64,000 nt of DNA from NCBI GenBank assembly GCA_001599355.1, contig BCGQ01000006.1, positions 558,001 through 622,000 of the forward strand, written 5' to 3'. Each line of letters begins with the position of its first letter. Positions within the stretch are counted from its first letter, which is position 1. A program made the position numbers and the translations under genes. This DNA comes from Nakazawaea peltata. Lineage: Eukaryota > Ascomycota > Pichiomycetes > Alaninales > Pachysolenaceae. This document shows positions 19,265 through 29,075 of this stretch, piece by piece. A model generated the notes under the pieces. That model did no database searches, had not been told where the DNA came from, and saw only the letters and a list, made by a program, of their open reading frames with translations.

Positions 19265-22078
19265 ATGTCATTCTTCGAATCATTGAAAGAAAAAGTGTCA
19301 AATTTGACCCTTTTGGATCGCCCCGGAACAGGCCAAAGAAAGCTTACGAGAGATGAGATCTTTAGACTGGAATTCAACTTGCCTGAAACTGAGCATATCT
19401 TGGATGAAAGTAGGGCTGAGATCTCGGTATCATCTCCATATGCTGCTAAGCAACAGAAAAGACCCTCAATTCAATTGGTGGCGGGTAAATTGTTCATGAC
19501 TGAGCACTACCTTATATTTAGGGACTCTTATGATCGTCGCACCAGCTCGTTTGTGGTTCATTATAGTGCGATAAAGAAGGTCGAGAGACTTCAATCTCAA
19601 GCTTTCTTACTGTTTGCCTTACAAATCACCACATACTCAAAGTTGGCTATTGTCATTCAGTTCATTGGTCCTCGTTCCACTTCGGAACATTTCTCTCATA
19701 AATTCAAATTGAAATTAAAGGACAATTTAAGTCTGGTTGGCCAATTGAAACCATTCATAGAATCATGTTATTCGGAGTATTTATTGGCTAAGAACAATTG
19801 TAATCCGGAAACTATTCTGCAGACCCCTCCGGGTGGGTTAGGATTGCGGTTTAAGTTTCCTGGGGACGCTAAAAAGCTTCGTGATAAATCTAAAATGAAG
19901 TTATGGTTCGATTATTTCAGAGCTAATGGCCGGAATGTCGCCCTTGCACGTAATCTGATGTTTTATAAACTTGTTAGAGTCGGGTTACCTAATAGATTAC
20001 GTGGAGAATTGTGGGAATACAGTTGTGGGGCCATGTTTTTGAGGTTCCAAAATCCTGGGGAATATGCTCGGTTGTTGTCTGAGAATGAGGGTAAACATTC
20101 CTTTGCAATGGATGAAATAGAGAAAGATTTGAACAGATCCTTGCCTGAGTATCCTCTGTACCAAAATGAGGAAGGAATCAGTCGATTGAGACGAGTATTA
20201 ACTGCTTATTCATGGAGTAATCCTGAGGTCGGTTATTGTCAACTGATGAATATTGTAGTTGCTCTGTTATTGATTTATCAATCTGAGGAACAAGCTTTCT
20301 GGACTTTAAAGACTATTTGTGATACTATGGTTCCAGGTTATTATTCAAAGACAATGTATGGAACATTATTGGATCAAAAAGTATACGAATCTCTTGTTCT
20401 GAAGACAATGCCAATTTTATGGAATCATATTAGTCTGAATGATATTCAATTGTCGGTGGTTTCGTTACCATGGTTCTTATCGTTGTTTTTAAACTCGATG
20501 CCATTGGTCTTTGCCTTTAGAATTGTAGATATTTTCTTCTTGAATGGACCAAAGACATTATTTCAGTTAGCTCTTGCCATTTTAAGAGTCAATGGAGAAG
20601 AATTATTACAAAGCGAAGACGATGGAACTTTTATTTCCATTTTAAAAGATTATTTCTCCACTTTAGATCAATCGGCTCATCCAAATTCTCCAATGGAACG
20701 TTATAGATCGATTACCAAGTTCCAAGAATTGTTAGTAGTTGCTTTCAAGGAGTTCTCTATTGTTACCGATGAGATGATTGAGACATTCAGACTGAAAAAT
20801 AAGCCTGAAATTTATCAAGGAATTGAAAACTTTGTAAAAAGAACTCAAATAAGAAATTTGCCAAAGACTCAGAATTTGAGTCTGGAACAACTTTCCAACA
20901 TTTATGATCGTTTCTATCTTGCATGTCTGTCAAGCAGTTTGGAAGTTGGTACTAGTACCACGATTATGTCATATGACGTATTCAAACAGTTTATGGCTGG
21001 ATTCTGTGATTGGATTAGTCTAAACAATCAGTACGAAGATAAAAACCAGGAGAAATTTTTACAAAGGTTATTCTCTTCTGCTGATAAAGATAACCAAAAT
21101 GGACTCACATTGGAAAACGTAGTAGTACTATTAAATAAGCTTGTAGAGCCAGATTTGATGGAGATGTTATCTAATTTCTTTGCTTTTTACGATATTGAGG
21201 GTACGGGAAAGATTATGAATGAAGGTATTTTGGAAATTTCAGAAGATTTGTTATTCTTAATGACCCCTTGGAGAGACGGTTTTAGATTGGATTCCATTAC
21301 GAATAAGCTGATCGAAGTAGAAATGGCAAAAAAAATCGTAGAACAAAGGTTACTGATCCAACAAGAAAAACTGGCTAATGGAGAAACTGTAGAACTTGAG
21401 CAGATAGAGCTTCCTTCTGCCATTGAAATTGACAGAGAGAAGTTGGAGCATGAACAATCTCAAAGATACTTGTCACTGGCAAGTAATTTCTTACAACGTC
21501 TGTTTGAATTTTCATTACCGGTTGAAGATGCAGAGACTCCTTTGATCGATTTAGGCGATGAACAAAGTAATCTGAATTTCAAGAAAATCACTGCCAATGC
21601 CGCTTTAGATCCTACGCATCCTAAATATGTAAATTTGGCTACTTTCCGTATGATAATCTTGGCTGATGAAGTTCTTGAATTGTTTTTCCTGGAAACTTTA
21701 CGTAATTCGATCCATCTCAACCTGAAAGTTGACGGTACCAATACTAATTCAGCATTACGTGATATGTTTGACGGTTTATTGGCTGATGGATTAAGAGTTG
21801 CTAATGAGGTTCGTCGTAGAATGGATACCGCATCCTCTAATGTTTCTATGACTTCTTCTGCTGCAGCCAATAAAAGAAATAGATCTCGTACTGTTAATTC
21901 TACTATGAGTGATGATGAAGATGATGATTTCGCTGGCCATGATAATGGAGCTGAGATGGACGAAATTTTAGGTTCAGATGTCCAAGAAATCATAAGTGAT
22001 ATGGTTCCTCAGGAATCCGTGAGAGAATTCAAGTTATCTGAATCTGGTGAGAAGGGTTCTGTCGAGTTCGAACAATAA
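19265..22078 (+). CDS. GYP2: Rab GTPase-activating protein, GRAM-TBC type
   Basis: 937 aa, start MSFFESLKEKVSNLTLLDRP; the longer frame upstream has no ATG. A GRAM domain covers about 60-170 (VAGKLFMTEHYLIFRDS). The TBC domain begins at about 240 (RVGLPNRLRGELWEYSCG), with the arginine finger R291 in IEKDLNR and the glutamine finger Q326 in GYCQ, both intact. An EF-hand-like segment (SSADKDNQNGLTLENV) follows near 600. The tail is Asp/Glu-rich. This order matches S. cerevisiae Gyp2/Mdr1 (950 aa), which stimulates GTP hydrolysis by Ypt6 and Sec4. It should act on Golgi/endosome Rabs in the cytosol. Confidence 0.92.
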   Translation: MSFFESLKEKVSNLTLLDRPGTGQRKLTRDEIFRLEFNLPETEHILDESRAEISVSSPYAAKQQKRPSIQLVAGKLFMTEHYLIFRDSYDRRTSSFVVHYSAIKKVERLQSQAFLLFALQITTYSKLAIVIQFIGPRSTSEHFSHKFKLKLKDNLSLVGQLKPFIESCYSEYLLAKNNCNPETILQTPPGGLGLRFKFPGDAKKLRDKSKMKLWFDYFRANGRNVALARNLMFYKLVRVGLPNRLRGELWEYSCGAMFLRFQNPGEYARLLSENEGKHSFAMDEIEKDLNRSLPEYPLYQNEEGISRLRRVLTAYSWSNPEVGYCQLMNIVVALLLIYQSEEQAFWTLKTICDTMVPGYYSKTMYGTLLDQKVYESLVLKTMPILWNHISLNDIQLSVVSLPWFLSLFLNSMPLVFAFRIVDIFFLNGPKTLFQLALAILRVNGEELLQSEDDGTFISILKDYFSTLDQSAHPNSPMERYRSITKFQELLVVAFKEFSIVTDEMIETFRLKNKPEIYQGIENFVKRTQIRNLPKTQNLSLEQLSNIYDRFYLACLSSSLEVGTSTTIMSYDVFKQFMAGFCDWISLNNQYEDKNQEKFLQRLFSSADKDNQNGLTLENVVVLLNKLVEPDLMEMLSNFFAFYDIEGTGKIMNEGILEISEDLLFLMTPWRDGFRLDSITNKLIEVEMAKKIVEQRLLIQQEKLANGETVELEQIELPSAIEIDREKLEHEQSQRYLSLASNFLQRLFEFSLPVEDAETPLIDLGDEQSNLNFKKITANAALDPTHPKYVNLATFRMIILADEVLELFFLETLRNSIHLNLKVDGTNTNSALRDMFDGLLADGLRVANEVRRRMDTASSNVSMTSSAAANKRNRSRTVNSTMSDDEDDDFAGHDNGAEMDEILGSDVQEIISDMVPQESVREFKLSESGEKGSVEFEQ

Positions 22079-22182
22079 AACAATAATTCTGTCTACTCCC
22101 TACATTTATAGTTGTGACTAAGTATAGTGCATAGTTTATATAATCATTAATAGTGATATTCAATTTAATGTTTCTAAGGAAA

Positions 22183-23580
22183 TTATTTCACCTTCTTGTT
22201 GTTATCCCTCAATTCCTTCCTTACTCTACGACTCTTAATCTTTTGGTCAGGTCTAGTGTTTCTCCAAGAATCGACAGCTCTTTGAATTAACCCCCTTCTA
22301 CATCTAATCTCCGGATTAAGGTACAGCAACTCCCATCCAATTCTGTTGCATTCCCTTTCGTAGTTTCCTCTCTTTCCTTGGTATTGGTCAGGTGGGCACA
22401 TGGCTCCTGGATAAATACAATTCTCTTCGAGGAATTGATGGTCAAAATTTGGTTCTAGCTGGAAGTCGATCTGTGGGCATTTCAAAGAGAATTGTGTCAC
22501 CACTTTCTTTTTAGAGTAAGAGAATGACAATAACTCTTCTCCTGTTAATTCATCTATGGTGACCTCCGGTTTAGACAGAGGGATTGGTCCTGGCTGAGAA
22601 GTATATCTTTCCACTGAGTTGTTCCTTACACCAGGTGAGGAGCCAGACAGTTTAGAACCACTCTTCTTCTTCAAAGGGCTCTTCGGATTTTTGTATCCCA
22701 AGTTATGGATAATCGAATCAGGAGTTGTAATTCCAACACCTTGAGAAAATTCACCAGCAGAAGCTGTTCTTGGAGATATAGATTCCAAGAGGGTCAAAGA
22801 TCCCGAGCCTGTTCCACTAGCTGCAGTAATATCCTCATATAACGCACCAGTCGTTAAAGCAACAGAGGAATCTGACATCGGAGGAGATACTGTCTGTCCA
22901 TGCTTAGACACATGTTCATAAATTTCCATTTGGGGGGTGTCTGAATTGATCTTCAACACCATTTTACCCTTGGACTCATTGTCAGGATAATTCTGTAACA
23001 AATACTCTTGGAATACAGGATTAGCCATTTCTGACAAAAATGGTGAAGGGCCATTTTCGGTTTCAAATTTAGGGGTTAACAGTGGTTGAGGAGGTAATTG
23101 ACCAGATGCTTCTCTTATACTGAATGGTATGTATGGTGTGTATACACCAATATATTCAGGACCTAAAGTTGCCGAAGGTGTCTTTGTTAAAGAACTTTGA
23201 GAGGCAAAGGTCGAAGATGATGTAAGTGATCCAGAGTACAACAGTTGTTGATTCACAGAATCTGCAACTTGAAATCCAGTAGAAGCAAATTCTTGGAGGA
23301 CTTGTAATTGAGGTGCTGGTATTATTGCTTGATGGTAAGCATAAGATTGGGGGTGTGTGATGACAGATTGAACAAGCCTTGGGAAAGGTTCTCCAACGGA
23401 GGCTGGTTGAGTCACAAAGGCAATCTGTTGATGAGCCTCTAATTCAAGAGGGTTTATGGCCCCATGGGGAAACTCGCTCTTGGAAAGGGAAAGCGGCAGC
23501 TCCAGGAACTCAAATGTTTGAGCAGGAAGTTGATGAAACTGTTGTTGAAAAACAGTTGGGGTTGAGTAAGTCAAATTCAT
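22183..23580 (-). CDS. Putative DNA-binding regulator with Cys/basic C-terminal domain
   Basis: 465 aa from MNLTYSTPTVFQQQFHQ. The frame is open 51 codons further upstream, but with no ATG. Residues 1-330 are low-complexity Gln/Ser/Pro, as in transcription activation regions. The last ~130 residues are compact and conserved-looking: FSLKCPQIDFQLEP, a patch with Cys in NCIYPGAMCPPDQ and YERECNRIGW, then ELLYLNPEIRCRRG and a very basic end (KIKSRRVRKELRDNNKKVK). Five Cys and clustered Arg/Lys suggest a nucleic-acid-binding fold. I considered a relation to the Wor3-type DNA-binding domain of Candida but cannot verify it. Function is not assigned. A 3.4 kb upstream gap fits a heavily regulated gene. 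Confidence 0.55.
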   Translation of the reverse strand: MNLTYSTPTVFQQQFHQLPAQTFEFLELPLSLSKSEFPHGAINPLELEAHQQIAFVTQPASVGEPFPRLVQSVITHPQSYAYHQAIIPAPQLQVLQEFASTGFQVADSVNQQLLYSGSLTSSSTFASQSSLTKTPSATLGPEYIGVYTPYIPFSIREASGQLPPQPLLTPKFETENGPSPFLSEMANPVFQEYLLQNYPDNESKGKMVLKINSDTPQMEIYEHVSKHGQTVSPPMSDSSVALTTGALYEDITAASGTGSGSLTLLESISPRTASAGEFSQGVGITTPDSIIHNLGYKNPKSPLKKKSGSKLSGSSPGVRNNSVERYTSQPGPIPLSKPEVTIDELTGEELLSFSYSKKKVVTQFSLKCPQIDFQLEPNFDHQFLEENCIYPGAMCPPDQYQGKRGNYERECNRIGWELLYLNPEIRCRRGLIQRAVDSWRNTRPDQKIKSRRVRKELRDNNKKVK

Positions 23581-26500
23581 AATAAAGTTAATTTGTTGAA
23601 ACACTTGAAAGGATTCCTGATCGTCTTCTGTGCTTGATGAATTGAATTGAAGTAAAAGTAAAAAGACACAGAATGAAAATTGAAAGTTGTTCAGCGATAC
23701 TGAATAACCATGTATATAACAAAACAATAACACGAAAAGAAGTCAAACCAAATGACCAAAGTCAAAATAACTGAAGTGCAAGTATATACTATTAATATCC
23801 CTTGATAAGTGATAGAAGTATTTGTCAAATGTTGATATGGGTTTATTACAGGGGTTGAACGGGGATGTCCCACGTTATTTATATTAAAACAGGGACCGAG
23901 CATGAACCAGATTTAACTGGAGATATATTCAGGCCCAAAATGGCTGTCGTGACCTTCTACTAAAAGAAATTTTACCTAAAACGTATAAACTACATTGGCT
24001 TTCTCTCTGTTATACCTTTAAAATGTCCTCTCATGCAAGTCAAGATGTCTGTTTATGCAAGTTACAATGTGTGGAACATTCCGCTGCGCAAATTTTTCTT
24101 TTCCTTTCTCAGAACACTGGCCCCCGTTCTTACGGTAATGCGTTACGACAAAAATTTGCACGGAAAATTGGACTTTTAAAAAACCTAGAAGTTTAAATCG
24201 AAGGAGAAATAGTGTGATGCGTCCACAGTATGCAATAATGAATTAAATAGACCATGAGCAGATTTCTGTGCTTAGTCGATGGAATGATCTTATTATTGTT
24301 AAAGGCTTCTGGAATACGAGGGTGCCAAGGGGAAACAGGATGACAGCTGAGGGTCCTATATGGTAATACACTCAAGTCTGTTGTGGGTAGATGTCTGATC
24401 CGCTCTACTCACCAAGGTGAAAAACTCATCCTAATCCAGTCATATTATTGCTGTTTCGGGTTCATCCCATCTCTGTAAATGAACTTGCTACTGAAAAGGG
24501 TAAAGAAATTGACATATATCGTTCTCGAAAAGGGTAAAAAAATTAAACATTTTGCACACAAAAACTTTTTTTCACCATTCTTGGAAATAAGTGTGTCGTC
24601 GTAGGGAAAGTCAGCCTTTCGGAGGAGGGGGGAGAGAGGGATTCTTAACATGGAAGAGAGATATTACCAATAAGGAAACAAAAAGGGGAAATTGTGATAT
24701 CTGATCTAGTAATTGATCTGTCTCAGTTCAAAGATTATTGATATTTGTTGGAAGGCTGAAGCCGATTCATATCGCCATCTTGGCCGCGACCAGCCCATTT
24801 CTCAATTAGAGTGTTGACCTCCAAAACAGGACAAAATTAATATCCGCCCTTTAGCTTTGCTTGAAATTATTAATTGTGATGGGTGCTTAAAATCGGGACT
24901 TGAGCTCTATTAAGCTCGAAATGATCCTTGAAGGTTGCGGTGTTGATCGAAATATCACGGTAAACCTCAAATCTCCTCTTATAAAAGCATCTTTGAGCCG
25001 TTTAATAATTTTTTAGCCGTTGTGCGTCCCCTTAAACGAGTAGTATCCCTAATTTTCGCTTCACACGCCTGTTCTATAGCTTCGGTATCTGTGTGCATAA
25101 TTCTGGTCCGATCTGTTGTTGTGAGTGCGCGTTTATTACATTTTTTTGATATTTAGCCAAGATTACGAGCAGATGGATTGAGAATAGACTAGGAGCCTAA
25201 TTAACATTGTTATTAGAGGCACACACCTTTATCAATAGCCCAGTAAGGTTTTATCTCTCGCTAACTGGCTTTGCCGTTATTGTTTAATTGGACTTCCCTC
25301 ACTGTTCCATATTATCTCTTCCCTTTCTCACATATGTTGTAGAAAATTATTACTGAAAATATTATTTCATGTACTGTTTTTTCTTTCATGCTCGATCTTA
25401 AATGTGTCGATTGCATTTCGCTCTTTCGAAGGCTGTGGTGAAATTCGCTTCTGGCGTATTAAAGCACGACTTAACTAATTCCAGGCAGAGAACCCACTTA
25501 AAGAATAAAACTTTTTAGTGAGGGTTTAATTTCGTTGGGTCGGATCTCTAGAAAACGCGAATTATATTACTGTAGAAAATCACATGCGCTTTCTTGGTTG
25601 GGCCCCATTTCTTTCCGCTAACCTCGTAAAAAACGCCCTTCACAGATAGAGTGCCCGTTTGCACTACGTTTGAGTAAACATTATTATTTACGATCTGTAT
25701 CCCTGAAGGGATATTCCCTAGTGATCTATTCTCCGCATTGAAAAGCTACAAAGGTTTCTGAATTGCTAGATATACTACGCTTTTTGATTTTGGTTAATTA
25801 AGCATTACTGAGATTATATCTTTGCAATCTTAATTTCCAACATGAGAGGATTTCAACTTGCATTAATTTTTCTAAGTAAAAATTCATGTACGGATTCTCT
25901 GAGTTTGGTATTTGCTGCGTGGACTTAGCGAAGAAGATGGTGGTTCCGAAGAAAGCTAGGCTAAAATGTTAAGTTTAGGTACTGATCGGCTATTGTCATG
26001 CTGAGGAAAGGAACCGCCAACAGGTTGGTGGATGCGGCTAATCATAATGTTAATTGCAAACAAAACTTCAAGACCAGGTTATCATATCTGAAATGACGTA
26101 TACCTAGAGACAAGCATTTTTATCGTTTCCTTTGATCTTCCTCGTAAATAGGTCATCTTCAAAAATAATCTTTGCGTTCCCCAGTTTTTAGATAGAAGCC
26201 GTCTTTCTCAAGTTTCTGCTGCTTATTAAGTGTTCTTTTTCGCTCACGCTATGCAATGCAAATGCAGGAGCTCAATGCACAGATTCCGCAAAAAAACCTT
26301 ATTTTTTTTCTGTCCTTAAGTTGATGCATTATTGATAAAGAAAGGGTGAAGTTCTGAAAACTTCGAAATAGCCTGATAGCTCACTCATGCAATATGGGTT
26401 GCGGTTAAATACGAAGATACACTCTATAATGCCATCTTTACTAAACTTGCATCATTGCACCTTGTTTTAGCCTTACTCCCCACCCAACAGCTTGTTCCTA

Positions 26501-27021
26501 CTGCATTTTCACGGAACAAAATCATTCGACTCACCCTTAAAGTTTATTTCGGAGAAGCGTAAGGTTCGTTTCTCCGTTTGCGATGCTTCTGGAAGCCTAT
26601 GATTTTAATGTCATCATCATTTCACGATCTGTCATCAAGATAGCGATTACAACAGGCTCGGCGTTCTGAAAAAAAATAGTGTGAAATGAATAGTCAAATA
26701 AAACCTTAATCGAGTTTGAAATCCCAGCTCCTGTCAAACTGACTAAATACGAACCCTTATCTTGCCTTCCAATATCCCTCCTCTGATCCGCTTCAATATA
26801 TGTTCAAAGTGTTATCACCCTTCTCCCCTTCTCTGTTTAATAATAGTCGTGCGCGCACGCCTCAATTCAGTTAGATTTCTCCTCTTTTCGTTTTCCGCTC
26901 ACCAAGAAGAGGTTGCTGCGAAATTGTGAAGGCGCAGGTGCTTTTTTGACTCAATTAATCAATTGATGGGGACGGCAATCGATCTAAAGTACAATCCATC
27001 AATCAATTAAGGAAATCGAAA
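23581..27021. other. 3.4 kb gene-free region between regulator and IGO1
   Basis: This is the largest gap in the window. It lies between divergent starts, so it is upstream of both genes. No frame with an ATG and recognisable homology is present. I looked for tRNA B boxes, U6, RNase P, SRP and snoRNA landmarks and found none that hold together. Base composition is ordinary, with many short T-runs. Just before IGO1 an imperfect inverted repeat, TCAATTAATCAATTGATGG / CCATCAATCAATTAA, spans 26951-27011. Likely a long shared promoter with long leaders; an unrecognised non-coding RNA or replication/centromere element cannot be excluded. Confidence 0.5.
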
Positions 27022-27447
27022 ATGTCTGAACAGACCGGAAATGAGACTGACCCATCAAAGCTCACTCCTCAGGAGTTGAAGATTTACAAGATGTATGGTA
27101 AATTGCCTACAAGAACTGATCTTTTACAGCACAAGTTGAAAGACCGTAAGTACTTTGACTCTGGAGATTATGCGATGTCTAAGGCTGGAGTAATAGATTC
27201 TCCTGCAGCCTCTGTTCCTGTTGAGAAGTTGGAGCATCCTGATTTGGAGAAAATCCAAAGAATAAATAGGAATTCCATCAGTGGCGGTAGTAGTGGTCAA
27301 GTATTCCAATCTCCTGGTTCTATTTCTGGACCATCTGCTGCTCACAATCAAAGAATGGGTAGTATTGGAGTGATAGGTGCTTCTAATGGAGGAAATGTCA
27401 TGTTCAGTGGACGTTCAAATTTGGAAAATGAGGTCAAAGACGAGTAA
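27022..27447 (+). CDS. IGO1: Endosulfine (ENSA/ARPP19) PP2A inhibitor
   Basis: 141 aa disordered protein. The endosulfine core LTPQELKIYKMYGKLPTRTDLLQHKL (15-40) is followed by KYFDSGDYAMSK, with the phosphorylated serine at 47 in FDSGDY. In S. cerevisiae Rim15 (Greatwall kinase) phosphorylates this serine in Igo1/Igo2, which then inhibits PP2A-Cdc55 and protects mRNAs at entry into quiescence. The C-terminal half is Ser/Gly/Asn-rich and carries no domain. One gene is seen here in place of the S. cerevisiae pair. Its upstream region is unusually long, suggesting nutrient-dependent control. Confidence 0.93.
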   Translation: MSEQTGNETDPSKLTPQELKIYKMYGKLPTRTDLLQHKLKDRKYFDSGDYAMSKAGVIDSPAASVPVEKLEHPDLEKIQRINRNSISGGSSGQVFQSPGSISGPSAAHNQRMGSIGVIGASNGGNVMFSGRSNLENEVKDE

Positions 27448-27555
27448 TATTGGCTCTTAAGCTGCCACAAGACTCCTTTGCATTCTCCTCCAAGCATATA
27501 TAAAGCTACGTATAACTCATAATATCATTACTTTCAAATTAGACACATTATATCA

Positions 27556-28164
27556 TTAAAATAACCAAGCAGCTTGTGGACGGGTTCTCGATCCTAAGAG
27601 AAATCCGAGACTGAAACTAAGAGAAGCCACAATCACAGATAAACAAGTTATCTGAAATAAAACATTCGTCATATTAATATCTTCTTTTGGATCTCTCGCA
27701 TTCTTCTTGTAGTTACAAACAGACTCATCGTCATCGGAATGCTCAGATAACTCAAAAATAGGATGACGATTAGTCGACTTACTAGAAGAACCACCACTAT
27801 CGTTATTCACCATAGTTATAGAAGTAGCAGTTGCATTCGATCCTCTTCTGAACTTCTGCTTATACTGCTGCTCTAGAAGAATTGTTGTTAAGGAGTTCTC
27901 ATCACTTAATTGCACATCATATGCATCATGGTCCAACAGATTCTCTCTTCTCCTGCCAAATGAGTCAAGGTCTATCCATGAACCATCCTCTAGATTCAAT
28001 ACTCCTGCTTCATACGCCTCATTCTCACTTTCATCCGGAACATCCTCCTCATCAAGTGAATAACTGTTTTCTATCATAGAGCCATCCACCAAATAAGCCT
28101 CTCTATCGGCGTTCTGGCTCCATGACCTCAAATACTGTGTATCATACAATCCTTTCAAAGGCAT
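27556..28164 (-). CDS. Unknown acidic tail-anchored membrane protein
   Basis: 202 aa from the first ATG (MPLKGLYDTQYL). I do not recognise the family. Residues 1-165 are hydrophilic and acidic, with Asp/Glu/Ser clusters (SLDEEDVPDESENEAYE, SEHSDDDES). One hydrophobic segment near the C-terminus (about 176-196, ITCLSVIVASLSFSLGFLLG) is followed by a short basic-then-hydrophobic tail SRTRPQAAWLF. This topology predicts post-translational insertion into ER or mitochondrial outer membrane with the bulk in the cytosol. It is convergent with IGO1 (108 bp between stops) and shares a promoter region with NSG1. Confidence 0.6.
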   Translation of the reverse strand: MPLKGLYDTQYLRSWSQNADREAYLVDGSMIENSYSLDEEDVPDESENEAYEAGVLNLEDGSWIDLDSFGRRRENLLDHDAYDVQLSDENSLTTILLEQQYKQKFRRGSNATATSITMVNNDSGGSSSKSTNRHPIFELSEHSDDDESVCNYKKNARDPKEDINMTNVLFQITCLSVIVASLSFSLGFLLGSRTRPQAAWLF

Positions 28165-29075
28165 CTCTATCGCTGTGTGAATCCCCCAATAACCCAAGGA
28201 GATATCGCTATGGTGAGTAATTAGTCAATTGAAATCACAAGAGATGAGTATAAATTTATTTAGAAGAAAATTAAAAGGAAGGTCATCGGAATGCGTCATC
28301 GGGATGAATTTTGCCTAATCCAGTAACAAATATTTGTATTGTGTCTTGTATTGCTGTGGGGGTAAGGACCAATAATGAGGCGGGAAATGTGGAGATTTGA
28401 GCATTGGGGTAAATGGAGGCTACTGTGGAACAAAGAATGGTTAAACTGGATGTTTACGCATAAAAGCACCAACTGCATAATTTATAGTACCAGTCATTAC
28501 TTTATATTTCCCCTGCATGTGACTTCCTGTTAATTCCCTGAGTGCCGGGTTTCCATATCAAAGCCCTTGCTCCATCTTTTTTCCTTTCTGTGATCTCCAT
28601 CTCTTCCATTTCTTTCTCCCTCTCCTCCCCCATCTCCTCCATCCCCTAGTCCCTCACCTCATCTCCTCCACCGAAAATTGCTCCCCTCTATTTACCCCCA
28701 TCATGCGCGTGCAGCTAAACTCTTCTCGTTTACATAAGCAGAAAACCCACATGTCATTTCCCCTTAGTATGGTCTGCTGATGGAGTGATGAGAAGGGGTC
28801 TCAGCTTACAACAGAATATCAACTATGATCTGTAAAAATTCATATAAAGCAAGAAGTTATCGATCTTAGTTCATATCCCCATTTTCTTTCCTTCTTCTCA
28901 CCCAATCATTCATCTTTATCCACCCTCCTTCTTCTTTCCCCTTCCTCAACCCTTCCCTCGTATACATTCACTAGGAAAAAATCGATCTAAGAGGGGAAGT
29001 AAAAAAAAACTCGCTAACGAGACTTGAAGTTGAAAGGTGGCAATCACAAGGAGATAAACATCAAGAAGTAGCAAG
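28165..29075. other. Divergent promoter region, tail-anchored protein and NSG1
   Basis: About 910 bp with two pyrimidine-rich tracts on the plus strand (roughly 28570-28690 and 28880-28955), typical of yeast promoters. No gene is supported. A TCGTATA element lies near NSG1 (separate entry). Confidence 0.5.
28958..28964 (+). promoter_or_regulatory. Sterol-response-like element TCGTATA
   Basis: TCGTATA is the core recognised by Upc2/Ecm22 in yeasts. It lies 112 bp before the NSG1 ATG. Because Insig proteins act in sterol control, the site is sensible, but a 7-mer can occur by chance in a 900 bp promoter. Confidence 0.35.

Noticed and set aside
25700-25730. TCCCTGAAGGGA-like inverted words in the long gap as an RNA structure
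   Set aside because: A 5-bp arm is too small; no larger pairing around it could be seen.
28774-28790. GTGATGA box C-like word with possible snoRNA
   Set aside because: No box D with terminal stem was found at a suitable distance.
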